Assembly (NCBI GenBank): GCA_003550305.1
Contig: QKYT01000031.1
Location: forward strand, 130,408 to 194,407
Direction of reading: 5' to 3'
Length of the DNA: 64,000 bases
DNA from: Glomus cerebriforme
Taxonomy: Eukaryota; Glomeromycota; Glomeromycetes; Glomerales; Glomeraceae
Below the pieces are notes generated by a model. The model did no database searches. It had not been told where the DNA came from and saw only the letters and a program-made list of their open reading frames with translations. Position numbers and translations under genes: made by a program. Of this stretch, positions 12,747-24,700 are shown piece by piece. Position 1 is the stretch's first letter. The number at the start of each line of letters is the position of its first letter.

Positions 12747-14582
12747 TTAATAAATTATATCATATTTTTTATTGTGCCCATCACTTGTTTTACTAAATTG
12801 ACTTTTTTCCACTAAAAGAGGCAAATTCTTTCCAATAAGATATAATTTATTCTTATATTCATTCATCACCTTTGTTTTGCTATATTTCAAAATTTGTCTA
12901 GCAAAAATAAATCCTGTCATATAAGCATCAAAATATGCTGAATGATACATTTCAAATTGATCTGGTTTCGTTGAAGGTAAAAGAGTTGGTGGTTCAGATG
13001 CGGAAACATATTCTGTTGATTGGTAAACATCTTTTGATACTTGAATACGATTTTGATTTAATTTACGTTTTTTCCGTTTTGTCTCAGCCTCTTTTGCTTG
13101 TGAATCCAATATAAAGTCTAAATCATGTGAATTACCACATCTCATTCTTTGTTTACAAAATCCATGAAGCTAAATAATAAATAAACAAAATATTAATATA
13201 ATATAATTATATAAATTAAAATATCCGTTAATGTAAAAACTTACAGCATATTGCTCACAATAATTTATATTTTGGGGTCGATTTGAAAATTTTTCCTCAG
13301 AAAAATTCGTTATAGAAATCTCTAACTGATTTGATTGAAAAACCTGATTATTATTATGAGTGTTCTTTGTATCATCCTGAATTATTAAAAACAAATATTC
13401 CTTGTTGCCAGAAAATTTATTATCAACCTGTTCTCTCTCATATCTAAAAAGAAAAAAAAAATTTAATAATTGTTAATAAAACTAATAAAATTGAAAAAAA
13501 TTAACACAATAAATAAAAGATTTTACTTGCGAAATAAATATGCTAAAAAACTACTCTTTTCCCTTGTAACAAAATCTGCTATATATTTTGTATCTATAAT
13601 ACCACCTGAAAACATTTCAGATAAATCTGCAATAAAGGTATTTAATTTACTTGGTAGATCAGTATAAAAAGAATAATAAAGATATATCAAATCAAGGAAA
13701 CCATTATGCACAACAATCGGTACATTTCTGGTTAGAATGTAAGAAAATAATGATCGCATAATAGAATTTGGATCGTTGACATTGGAATTTGACTAAAAGA
13801 ATAAAAATAAATTTTATAATTATATACTTTCTCGAAAAAAAATTATAATAAAACTTATTATATTAAACCTTATCACATCCTGGGGTATATGGAATACCTT
13901 TACGGATTTGCTTATTAAAATCGAATCCACTATCGGATAAGAACTGTAAGCTTTGTGGACTTATAATATGATCAACCTAGAACAAGAAGGATAATTTTAT
14001 ATATGAATATATGTATATATGCTAAATTATTGAAATAAAAAAAAAAATCATTAGACTGTTTACTTGGCTTAAAAGATTAAAGTTGAAATTGTGCACGTTA
14101 TATTGTTTTTCTAAAGATTCAGACACCCCTTGTACATCATTTGTCACTTCTTCAAATACCGTGAGACCAAAAGCAACTAATGCATGTGTTTTAACGACCT
14201 TGCATAAATTAACATAACGTTCTTCAATATTACTAAATTAAAAGAAGTATAACGATAATACTTCAAAATTAATAAAAAATTATAATTGTTACATAAACAG
14301 CTCAATACACAAAAAAAAAAGAAAGAAAGAAAGAAAGAAAATTTGAATCAAAATACATACGGAGCCCTAGTGTTGGCTTCTTTCCCACCTAAACCAGTAA
14401 ATTCAGTATCCAAAGCTATGAAACTTGCACAATTTAAGGCTTGTTCAATAATGTGCTGAACAGAAGTCAAATTTTCTTTTGTGACATCCTAAAAACATTA
14501 AAAAAAAGTAAGAAAAACTTTATGTTTGAATACTTCAAAAGACGTGTAAACTTACAATGAAAGACGGAGGTTTTGGTGGCAT
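12747..14582 (-). CDS. TOE1: TOE1-like DEDD 3' exonuclease with CCCH zinc finger
   Basis: CAF1-family deadenylase related to human TOE1, which trims 3' ends of snRNAs in Cajal bodies/nucleus. Seven exons on the minus strand: 14582-14556, 14488-14361, 14232-14064, 13976-13869, 13792-13527, 13443-13245 and 13169-12747, giving 439 residues. Nuclease motifs: FIALDTEFTGLGG (first D and E), IEERYVNLCKVV, DFNKQIRKGIPY, PIVVHNGFLDLIYLY (third D) and GGIIDTKYIADF (last D). The zinc finger is C295-x8-C304-x5-C310-x3-H314, followed by a basic KRKKRKLNQNR stretch that could be a nuclear signal. The C-terminal block YHSAYFDAYMTGFIFA and VEKSQFSKTSDGHNKK is typical of TOE1 and absent from plain CAF1. Its neighbour ESS2 is also a splicing-related gene. 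Confidence 0.92.
14321..14340. repeat. (GAAA)n microsatellite in a TOE1 intron
   Basis: Five GAAA units on the plus strand follow an A-run inside TOE1 intron 2. On the transcribed strand this gives a long pyrimidine tract. No coding effect. Confidence 0.9.
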
Positions 14583-15209
14583 GTTTTAGATCTATAGATC
14601 TAATAGCACAACGTTTTCAAAAAAAAGTTGACATCGTGTGATATGAGTCATATGACATTAAACAATCATGTGATAATGCGTGTGCTTCGTAGTAGAAATG
14701 TGGGAATAATTTAGAAGATTTGTATTCAAATTTGAAGTTGCCCAAAATTTTTTTCTTGAATTAAGTTATTTTTGTAAATAAACAAATGGGTACCGAAATT
14801 TTAAAAATTGATATTGGCTTAAGCCATATATAGTTATTTTTTGTATACATTTGTTGTTTACTAAAAACAATGGCATAAAGTTTTTAATTTGATTAGATTA
14901 GATTCAAAAATTACAAAACTTAAAAAAATATTAAAAATATTAAAAATATTAAAAATATGCAAGTTTCATATGGATAATCGGAAGAATAAAAGAAATATAC
15001 CTCATTTAAAATAAAATTATTAACCCTTAATGATGGACATGTGATAATCATTCAATCTTCAAAGAGAGTTAACTTTATATAAACAATTTCTATACCTTGA
15101 ATAAAATTTCTAAAACGAGATTTAATGGTTTAGAACGATTATAATTACGTTAATTGCGTTAATTACGTGCTTTAAGCGTTTCATACAAAAGTTATTTTTA
15201 TTGAAAATA
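14583..15209. promoter_or_regulatory. Divergent promoter region, TOE1 / glutathione peroxidase
   Basis: A 627-base spacer between two divergent starts. It holds three perfect tandem copies of the 9-mer TTAAAAATA at 14931-14957 and, close to the peroxidase start, the repeated near-motif AATTACGTTAATTGCGTTAA at about 15141-15165. It must carry both promoters; no gene is seen. Confidence 0.5.
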
Positions 15210-16000
15210 ATGTATCGTAATTTGCACCGAGTTTTTCCGTTAGCCGCTATAAAATCAAATACAAATACGACCCTGATTTCACTAAAATTGCTAACATCAA
15301 ATTCTTCACGATCATCATCATCACCTTTTGTAATAACATCTTTTCAAAATAAAAGAAAATATTCCAAAATGACTACTTTTTATAACCTTGAAGCTTCTGA
15401 TGTTAAAAAAAATCCCTTTGACTTTTCTGACTGGAAAGGAAAAGTTGTATTGCTCGTTAATGTAGCTTCAGAATGTGGGTTTACTAAACAATATACTGGA
15501 CTTGAAAGCCTTTATAATAAGTATAAAGATCAAGGGTTAGTTGTTGCCGGTTTTCCTTGCAATCAATTTGGTGCTCAAGAACCAGGAACCGAAGAAGGTA
15601 ATTTAAATTATATTTTCAAAGAGTATATCCATTTAAATGACAATTAATAATACTTTACGTAATCCTTTTTTTTTAAAAAAAAAAAGAAATTGTAAACTTC
15701 TGTTCTTCCAAATACAATGTTACCTTCCCATTATTTGCAAAGATTGAGGTTAATGGTGAAAATGAATCACCCGTTTATAAATTTTTGAAATCTCACCATT
15801 CTGGAGATATCAAATGGAACTTTGAAAAATTCTTGGTTGATAAAAATGGCAATGTTGTTAAAAGATATGCTTCTAAAGATACGGTTAGTGAAAAATTATT
15901 ATCATTTTATTATAATACGTATTTTACAACTTTGATTTATGATAAAATTTTTTTTTTCTAGCCCGAAGATATCGAGACCGATATCAAAAACCTACTTTAA
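15210..16000 (+). CDS. Glutathione peroxidase-like thiol peroxidase (cysteine type)
   Basis: Reduces hydrogen peroxide and lipid hydroperoxides. Fungal members (yeast Hyr1/Gpx3) use thioredoxin and can act as redox sensors. Three exons: 15210-15597, 15687-15883 and 15962-16000, giving 207 residues. Motifs: LLVNVASECGFTKQY with peroxidatic Cys89 (cysteine, not selenocysteine), FPCNQFGAQEPG, and WNFEKFLVDKNGNVVKRY. Cys135 in EIVNFC sits where the yeast resolving Cys lies. Residues 1-53 form a basic, Ser/Thr-rich leader like a mitochondrial presequence. An internal ATG at 15369 (Met54) would give a leaderless enzyme of typical length, with Cys at 36 and 82 as in yeast, so two-compartment targeting is plausible. 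The second acceptor follows a poly-A run, an unusual context. Confidence 0.95.
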
Positions 16001-16303
16001 TCCTTAACTATGTGTTTTTTTTCATATTAAAATTGATTTCTATATCATTTATCATTTGTATTTATTATATAAGTTAACTAAATTTTATTTTAAATAAATA
16101 TACTATTTTAAAATTTGTTATTCCGTATTGAGTATTATATATATACTGCGTCGTATGCGTCACACATTTATTTTGCTAAGCCACCAAAAATATTATCTGA
16201 TAAAATTTTCGTGTCGTCATCAATATTTTTTTTTTTTTTTCACCAATATATTATAATATTAATCGAAAAAAAAGTTTTTAATATAAAAACTTTTACCATT
16301 ACC

Positions 16304-16795
16304 ATGCTTAAAACTTCAAATTTTTTAAAATCTACTTTGTCGAAACGTTCAAATGTAATACTTCGTTATTCGTATGGACAATGTATTCGTAATTTGAGTA
16401 CTGATACTAAAGGTTCCAAAAACATTTTATCTAAAATTGCAGGTATTCTAATTCATTTTAAACCTTTTTATTATTATTATTTTTTTTTAAAAAAAAAAAA
16501 ATTTATTAAACATGTAAATAATTTATTTAAAGATTATCGAAAACCAATTGTATACAATGTAAAGGTACTTGAAGAAATTGCAAAAGAAGTTTATACCAAA
16601 GAAAATCTTGGACCACCAAATAAAGCTCAAATTTCTGAGGCTTGGGAAAATCTTAAATCTATTAAATGGAAAAATATTTATGATTTAAATCCAACAAAAT
16701 GCGTAAAAGTTGGTATACGTAGCATTGAAATAGCTGGATTCTTTGCTATAGGTGAAATTATTGGTAGATTTAGTTTATTAGGATACAATATTTAA
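16304..16795 (+). CDS. ATP20: Mitochondrial ATP synthase subunit g
   Basis: Small Fo subunit at the dimer interface of F1Fo-ATP synthase in the inner membrane, needed with subunit e for dimers and cristae shape. Two exons, 16304-16442 and 16533-16795, giving 133 residues. A basic, Ser-rich N-terminus resembles a targeting region. The family segment follows: KPIVYNVKVLEEIAKEVY, then the helical stretch ending KCVKVGIRSIEIAGFFAIGE and IIGRFSLLGYNI, a single membrane helix with the GxxxG-like spacing of subunit g. ATG 16304 is chosen over an upstream open frame because it begins the basic leader. Recognition rests on the C-terminal domain. Confidence 0.86.
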   Translation: MLKTSNFLKSTLSKRSNVILRYSYGQCIRNLSTDTKGSKNILSKIAGILIHFKPFYYYYFFLKKKKFIKHVNNLFKDYRKPIVYNVKVLEEIAKEVYTKENLGPPNKAQISEAWENLKSIKWKNIYDLNPTKCVKVGIRSIEIAGFFAIGEIIGRFSLLGYNI

Positions 16796-16987
16796 TTATA
16801 TTATATTCGTTTAAAAATATATCGAAATGTGAGTAAATAAAAAAAAAAACAAATTTCAGTCATGATTTCTTATCGTTCGTTACTATATTCTCGGTATTTT
16901 GTTGAGATAACGTTTTCTTTTTTAAATAAAATAAAATAAAAAATATTATATTATTAAAAGATTTAAAAAATAAAAATCAAAGTTTTT

Positions 16988-17232
16988 TTATTTTTGACCA
17001 ACCAATTCTTGACGCGTATACATTTCTTTACTTTTATTAAATCTTCGATTTATCATTGCACCTGCTCCAACAAAAGAATATACTACAAAAAGATTATTTT
17101 AAATTGAAATTTGTGAGCTGTTTTATGTAAGTTGAACCGTTCATATAAATTATCCAAATTACCTGCAATTCCAACTAATACTATAACTAAAGATCTATGA
17201 GCAACATCTGAAACTTTATTTCTAAGTGACAT
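16988..17232 (-). CDS. Small single-pass protein, COX14-like
   Basis: Two exons on the minus strand, 17232-17163 and 17082-16988, giving only 54 residues. The sequence opens MSLRNKVSDVAHRSLVIVLV, continues as one membrane segment (about 14-32) and ends in a basic tail with NRRFNKSKEMYTRQEL. A D-x-x-HR pair just before a short helix, then a basic tail, resembles yeast Cox14, an inner-membrane factor that coordinates Cox1 synthesis with cytochrome oxidase assembly. The match is short, so another small mitochondrial assembly factor is possible. It converges on ATP20, itself mitochondrial. That the splice joins a clean reading frame supports a real gene. Confidence 0.62.
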
Positions 17233-17503
17233 TGTATTTTTTTTTTACTTTTTACTTTATAAGAAAAAAGTTTATACGTTGCAATTTGCAAAATTAAAAT
17301 TTGCAGTAAAGATCAAGTTAATCAAATAAAATATCACGTGAACAAAGATGTACAGTTACGATGGTCAGTCAACTCTTTTGACGTCAAATAATCAATGCAA
17401 AGCAATTTAATTTAATTTAATTATTAATAACAGTACACCTAAACTACAATATACAGTACATACAATACATAAAATCGTAATTTTTTTTATCATTCTAAAA
17501 AAG

Positions 17504-18947
17504 TTACTCTGGTTTCTTACCAACCATTAAATACATTGGAGTGAAAATTCCTAATTTACCGCCTTCAACTAAACAATCACCGGCGGTTTCAAGTACATGA
17601 TGAGTTTGTAAAGAACCTGCTGGAGCAATACCAATTTTTTCTAATGCTCCAACCTAAAATAATTTATTATTAAAGAAGAAAAAATTATAATCAAATAAAT
17701 AAATAGGTAAATAAATAAAATTAACATTATATTGTGCATACCAAGGATCTAGTACAAAATTTGCCAAAGTGTGTCATACGGAAAACGCTAAAATAATCCC
17801 AAAGACATTGAGCTTTTCCAATATCGCCTTCTAATGGATAATACCAAGGAATTGCATCGTCGTTTGAAGCCAAATCCTCAGCAGAAATAACTTCGAATCC
17901 AACATTTTTTAAAGATTGTAATGCTACTGAAGTTTTAAACAATTCTGGAATGCCGTCAGCATACTAATAAAACATGAGTAAAAAAAAAGATAAATGATAT
18001 TACGCGAGATACCAGAGAAAAAAAATTATCAATATTGAAATCTACCTCAATTCCACGAACAATTCTTCTGTGCTCAGGGTCATTTGGATCATATTTGTCA
18101 GTCACACACCATTCATAAAAAGCAAAGGTACCACCGGGCTTTAGAACACGAAATACTTCGTCATAAACTCCCTCCAACTTAGGAGCATGACATGTAGCTT
18201 CAATTGCATAAACTGCATCAAAAGTATTATCTTCGAAAGGCATTTCCATGAAATTACCTTTAATAAAATTCGCTTTGCTTTCTAATCCCATTTTAGCCGC
18301 CGATCGAATTGCACGGCTAATTTGATAATCATTATTATTTATACCAGTAATATGCGCTCCGGTAAATTGACAAATTTCACGTGCAGGTCCACCTTAAGAG
18401 AATTATATGAATTTTTTTTTTTTTCTTAAAAAGCAAAGGTTTTTTTTTTATTTAGAGATATTTACCAACACCACAACCAACGTCCAAGACTTTCGTTCCT
18501 GACTTAATGTTTAATTGCATAGCCAAATAATGCTCATGGCGTGCGATGGCTTGATAAAAGTTTTCACCAGGGTAAAAACGGCAGAAATGAAAACTTTCAC
18601 CCCAACCATACTATCATTATATAATGCAAAAAAATTTTCTTAATTATTTCATTAAATCATTAAATCTATTAATTTTATTTATAAAATACCTCATAAAAAT
18701 CGGTGGCAATATTATAATAAGAATTGGTCATGTTAGTATAATTAGAACGTCTAGCTTCCTTTTCTTCTTCACTTTCCATAATAGGATCTTTTTCGACCCA
18801 ATAGCCCATATAGTTATTAACGACAGTTTCAAAAGCTTCCTTATCCTTTGAAGTTATTTTTGCAAGTAAACCACCACGTTCGGTTTCATGGTCATGTAGT
18901 GCCTTCGAAAAGGCTAAATCTTCTTCAAAAGATTGCGGAGGAGACAT
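17504..18947 (-). CDS. ERG6: Sterol 24-C-methyltransferase
   Basis: Transfers a methyl group from S-adenosylmethionine to C24 of sterol side chains, on the ER or lipid droplets. Five exons on the minus strand: 18947-18690, 18610-18466, 18392-18046, 17963-17742 and 17653-17504, giving 373 residues, the usual length. Motifs: [20 protein letters not shown] (the sterol-methyltransferase signature), [17 protein letters not shown] (SAM motif I), [37 protein letters not shown] and, near the C-terminus, [10 protein letters not shown]. All catalytic-core motifs look intact. Arbuscular mycorrhizal fungi are known for 24-alkylated sterols such as 24-ethylcholesterol rather than ergosterol; whether this enzyme performs one or two methylations cannot be read from sequence. 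Confidence 0.96.
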
Positions 18948-19354
18948 TTTGTTATTATATAATTGAATTGAGATATTAATGGGACAGTTATGATACTGTT
19001 ATGGAAAATACCACAATTTATATCATACAACATTTTTTTTTTTTTGAAGAGCATGGCTGGCTGTGAGACAAGTATTTTCGAGAGTACGTTTAGCCAAATA
19101 TTGGGGATCGAAATTTTTTTTTTTTCCATTAAAACACAAAGTTGACATGTGGTCAAATTCTGATCATTTACATAAGTCTTATTACAACACGTGAATTCGT
19201 AAATGATCAAACGGTTCAAACCATTAATTGTTTCACCAATGATGGACTTAAGTAATAATTGTACCACGTACTTTAAAAACTTTAAGTTAGATCGTAAAAA
19301 TCTATGACAAATTTTTTTTAAAAAAAAATTTTTAAATCCACTGAAAAGTTGACG
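18948..19354. promoter_or_regulatory. Divergent promoter region, ERG6 / GID8
   Basis: A 407-base spacer between divergent start codons that must hold both promoters and 5' UTRs. Poly-T/A runs are the only visible feature. Confidence 0.5.
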
Positions 19355-20574
19355 ATGGTGAGTACAAGGAATTCTTATAATTTCAGTTTTTTATGTCTTA
19401 TGATCGAAACTAATTGACTTTATAGTCAAGTAATACGGGAACTTCCTCACATCAATCAAAAAAAGTTGTATCAAAAGATGAATGGGTTAAGAAATTATCG
19501 GACGTCAAAATTAACAAAAAGTAAAAAAAACTTTATTATTTAACAATAACTTTTAAAAAAGTTCCTTTTATTTGCGTTGATCATAAACTAAATGGGTTCA
19601 TTCTACCAATTCATAGTGATCTCAATAAACTTATAATGAATTATTTCGTAATTGAAGGATATAAAGATGCTGCCGAAACGTTTAGTCAGGAGTGTGGTCT
19701 ATCACCGAGCATTGATGTTGATTCTATACAAGATCGTATGAATATTCGGAATGCCATACAAAATGGAAATGTTGAAGAAGCAATTGAACGTGTGAATGAT
19801 TTAAATCCAGAGGTAATATATGTTTATATCATATGATTTTATGATTTAAAAACAATGATTAGAAAGTGTTATGCACCACTCTTAGACTCTTTTGTGGTCA
19901 ATGAAGATAAATTATACACCATTCAGTCTTCAATATGAGTTTTTATAATTAATTAATATATAAAATTAGAAAAATATTATGAATTAAAAAAAAATTACAA
20001 TATTTCATTAATATTGTCCCGATTGTGGAAAATATCTTGAATTAGATATTGGATACAAATCCAAAATTATATTTTCATCTACAACAGCAGCGATTAATAG
20101 AATATATTCGGGAAGGAAAGATAGCTGAAGCTTTAGAATTTGCTCAAGATGAATTGGCGCCTCGTGGAGAAGAAAATGTGATTATTTATTTTTATCCTTA
20201 ATTATGATATTATTTTTATTTTTTATTAAATTTATTATTATATTTATTTGTAATAGCCTGAATTCTTAGAAGAACTAGAACGTACAATGGCATTATTAGC
20301 ATTTGATGACAAGACAGTTTCTCCTGTTCGTGATTTACTCCATCCTTCACAACGTCAACGTACAGCAAGCGAATTAAATGCAGCAATCTTAACTTCACAA
20401 AGTCAAGAAAAAGATCCTAAATTACCGAATATGCTAAAAATGTTAGTTTGGGCTCAAGATGAGTTAGACGAGAAAGTTTTATATCCTAAAATGAAAAATC
20501 TTGTCACTGCGGAATTGGTCGACGGTAACAATAATACCACAACAAATTCTGGAAACAATTTTTTATCAACATAA
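19355..20574 (+). CDS. GID8: GID8 (TWA1) subunit of the GID/CTLH ubiquitin ligase
   Basis: Scaffold subunit of the GID/CTLH E3 ligase, which in yeast degrades gluconeogenic enzymes after a return to glucose. Five exons: 19355-19357, 19426-19520, 19617-19812, 20046-20177 and 20257-20574, giving 247 residues. After a Ser-rich start comes LisH ([19 protein letters not shown], about 36-68), then CTLH ([20 protein letters not shown]) and CRA segments ([20 protein letters not shown], then [15 protein letters not shown] and ERTMALLAF). The first coding exon is only the ATG, directly followed by GTGAGT; exon 2 has no ATG in frame and the next in-frame Met lies inside LisH, so this start is needed. 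The tail is Asn/Thr-rich. Confidence 0.92.
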
Positions 20575-20962
20575 TAATAGCAAAGAATTTGAAAAGGGAA
20601 TTGTTTTTCATTTCCTTCCTTTCTTTTTCTTTTTTTTTGCTTTATTTATTTTATGGGTATCACATTTTATTCTGAAATAATTTAACCTTTTTATTCGCAG
20701 TTAAAATTACTAGACAATACAGCTATATAGTCATTAGAAAATTGATAGATATCCATATTAAATTCAAAATAGTTGGTTTTTAATTTGATAAATTCTTGAG
20801 GAATAATTTTATTATAATTTTGTAAATTTTTTGAAAAAATATGCAAAAGGGTAAAGATTGGACAAAAAAAATTATATATATATAAATATTCTTTATCCCA
20901 ATTTCACAACTTGTAATATTATAATTATTAAATACCTGTAATTGAATTAAATAATAAATTTT

Positions 20963-21719
20963 TTAATCCCATTTAATTACGTCTGGATGTGTTTTATAAA
21001 CTTCATATGCTTCACGATTGAAAAAAGATATTTCTGTTTCGTTCTCTTTTATTTTTTTTTTTTTTAAAAAAAAAAAATTTCAACAAATTAAATTGGCTCA
21101 AAAACATTGAATTAATATGAAGCATACATACCAATACCACATGAAATCAAAGTCGCATCATCAGGAAAAATTAAATTTTCGTCATCATCTATGTTTATCA
21201 CCAAGTTTTGTGTCTAATATAAATTATTAATTAATTAATACGCTTAATTATGAAAAAAATTATTATTTTTTTTTGTTACTTTAGCTCCGTGGGCCTTTGT
21301 ATAAAGTTTTAACGTATCTATTTAAGATAAATTCACGTGAAATATATAATAATAAATCGTTAACTGTTAAAAGTTCACATCTGGTTATATTCACCATAAT
21401 TCACATTACGAAAGGGTTTTAAACCAGGTGTAGAATTTATCTCTAATTTAAAAAGGATCAAGATATTTTTTATAATTCAATTATATATATTTATTTCATT
21501 TTTATTTTATTTTTTTTTTTATGCAAAAAAACACACTTGAATTTAAAACATACTCTCTCTTACGAGATCTTTTAATTCTTTAAAAGTAGTTGTTTCTAAA
21601 TTTACATGTTGTAAAACAAGATTTTTAACGGTGCGATATTCAAAATTTTTTATTATACGAATAGTTATTGTTGAAGAAGTTGTTGAGTTAAGAGTATTCG
21701 TTAATGCGTCGCTTGACAT
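20963..21719 (-). CDS. C2orf76 / UPF0538 family protein
   Basis: Conserved small eukaryotic protein without established biochemical function. Five exons on the minus strand: 21719-21554, 21442-21395, 21317-21280, 21213-21132 and 21045-20963, giving 138 residues. The family pattern is clear: STITIRIIKNFEYRTVKN, then VNLETTTFKELKDLV, PGLKPFRNVNYGDTLKLY, the segment NLVINIDDDENLIFPDDATL, and ISCGIENETEISFFNREAYE with VYKTHPDVIKW at the end. The arrangement (beta-rich N-terminus, short linker, ETEI..F near the end) is that of a ubiquitin-like fold, which is an inference. It converges on GID8. Several introns are under 90 nt. Confidence 0.88.
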
Positions 21720-24700
21720 TACTGCAAAATTTATATATCTATGATAAAAAATTTACCTTGCATATATAGTAGAACACTACTCTTTGATATTGGTCAGGTT
21801 TAGACACATCATGTGACTAATTGATAATTCGGACAAGTTGATAATTAAAAATCTAAAGAATAAGTTTAAACTGTCTATATATTTATTACATTTTTAAGAT
21901 TTAACTCTTATAATTAATTACAAAATAATTAAAATAACTAATATTTGAATTATTCTGCAAGTTGAATTCTCTTATTAAATGCCATATACTAACAAATAAA
22001 TTAATTATTGTTATTATATATATTATACTTTTTTATTAAAGATTTCATATTTTAAAGTCTTAATTGCATTATATATTCAAAAATCCTTATTTTTCAAATT
22101 ATTAAATCATTTTTATTAGGCTTTCAGATATCAGATATAAATTTCTTAAAAAATAGAAATCTAAATAGATTATACAATAGTAATAGGTTTACATATAAAA
22201 TTTATGGAAATTGCTAAACATCAACAGTAGTGATCATCATTATACGAAAATTTTTTTTAATTTTCAAAATTTTTAACTGAAATACTGTTTTAATCATAAT
22301 ATAAATACTATTATTATATGTAAATTTATAGATTAAAAAAGATGATGTTCAAATATTTTTGAAAAAAATTAGGCATTATTTGCTATTCTTCTTCCTTTCT
22401 TTTAATTGGAATACATTAAAAAGTTCCATTTCCTTTTATAATAATATCTTTACTAATTATAATTCCTTTTATTACAGCCTTAAGTTTCATAATATTTTAT
22501 TTTTCTCTTAAATATTATCTTATTATAGTATTTACTTCATAAATTGAAAAGAGTTAACATATATATTACTACTCTTTTAAATATATTGCTATTCCTTTTA
22601 AATGATACTTAACATTCAGTTATAAGTAATTTGTTATATTAACTTTTATATTAACATATATCATTCTGCATATTTATTGATTTATAATACCTTAAATTAA
22701 TTAATTATTAATAAGTATATATTATAAATCAGAAATCAATCAGTTATTTACTTAATTAATTAACTAAATGGTACTTATAGTAATTATTTATTTATTATAA
22801 TATAAATTTTATATACTATAAAAATGTTTATTAATAAAAATAACTATTATGTATCTAGCAGATTTTTTTACTCTTATTACATATTATAAATAAATATTAT
22901 AAATTGAAATTATACTATCTTATTATTATTGTAAAATCAGATTTTTAAAATTCAATATTGTAACTATAATCATCATCTTTTTTAATTTGGCAATTAAATC
23001 TTATTTATTAATTAATTACTGATAAAAACTATTTAATAAAAGCTAAATAATAAGTCTTGATTTTATTATTCAAAAGATTAATATTATAATTAATAATATT
23101 ATATTATTATTATACTATATAAATTTTGCAAAAATATATATATTTTTATATATTAAAATATTATAATTAACCTAAAAATTTTAGTACTAATCTGAAAATA
23201 TCTAAATTAATATATATTAAATAAGATAACAATTGGCTAATTAAATAATTCTCTTTTAAATTTATTAATAAATACAAATTTTATTTCATATGTATTATTG
23301 TAATAGTTTTCAAATAATTTATAAATATCATTAAATAGTTTGATTTCAAATAAATATTACTTTAGAAAATAACTTACTGCCAATTATAATATTATTAATA
23401 TTGAGATTGCAAATATTTAAGAATCATGCATTGCAATTCATCAAATTTAAATCTATTGTAAGTTGCTAAACTTTTAGTAAAAGATTAGAATTAAAATAAT
23501 TTTAATTTTACTATTAGCTTTAAATTATCTAGTTGATTGAAAATTAAATTGTTCAACTACTAGTTTTGTATTATAATATGCAATAATTCTAGATTAATAC
23601 TGTATTTACTAATAATAAAAATATATTTAAAATAAATAAAACTTTTATTAAAATAATCAGTATAGTTACTTATTTAATATTTTATTTATTTATTTAAATG
23701 AATAATATTAAAATAAGTATAACAAGCCATAATATAATAACATTTGTCAGAAGATTTAAGGTAAAGCGTAAGGGCCGCTCACGCTAAGGNAAATTTGTTT
23801 TCAATTTTCACCTTTACAAACCAAAAATCTTGCGCGACAAGTTACATTTTTCTTATTAAGAGAGGATGTATACGTAATTTATAGAATGTATTNGTCATCT
23901 GACATCATATACAATAAATACGTTTAATTTGTCTANAAAAAAAAAAAAAAAATATATAATAACATTTAGCTAAATGAAGAGAAAATATATATTTAATATT
24001 ATCATATTTGATTCATAATTTTTATTAATTAAAAAACAACCAATAATAATTAAAAATATTTTATTTAATATAATATTATTAATAATATATAAAATAAATA
24101 AAAAGCAAATTCTAATAAAATTAGCTAAAATTTATCAATCATAACTTTTTAAAAATATTTTATATTAATAGTATTGCAAATATTAAAATAAAACTTTTTT
24201 TATTAATCTATTATAAAATATAAAAAATTTTCTTTGGTAATAATTTTATTTGATTTACTATTTTTTTTCATTTTTTTAAGTTATTAATATGTAATTTTTC
24301 TATTATTGATCCATAGCTTTTTTACAATTTATTGGAGATACAAATAACTAATATATGAAATTAATTATTAAATATTTTATAAGATTATAATAAGACAAAT
24401 ATAATATTTTATTAGAATTATTATTAAAATATAATACTTTCTTTTATTTTCTGCTTGATAATACAATTAAACTATAATATTTCTTAATATTTATCTAGAT
24501 CTCTCATTATAAACTATCTTCAAATCTATTATAATTTGTTTTATTACTAGTTAAAAATATGATCTGAATGAATCTGATTAATCTGTCATTCAGATGATTA
24601 TATGATGACTCTATTTGAATTAAAAAAAATTAACTTATTGAATATTTATAGATAAGCTATTAAATTGAACAAATTGATTAAATATCTATAATATTAATTA

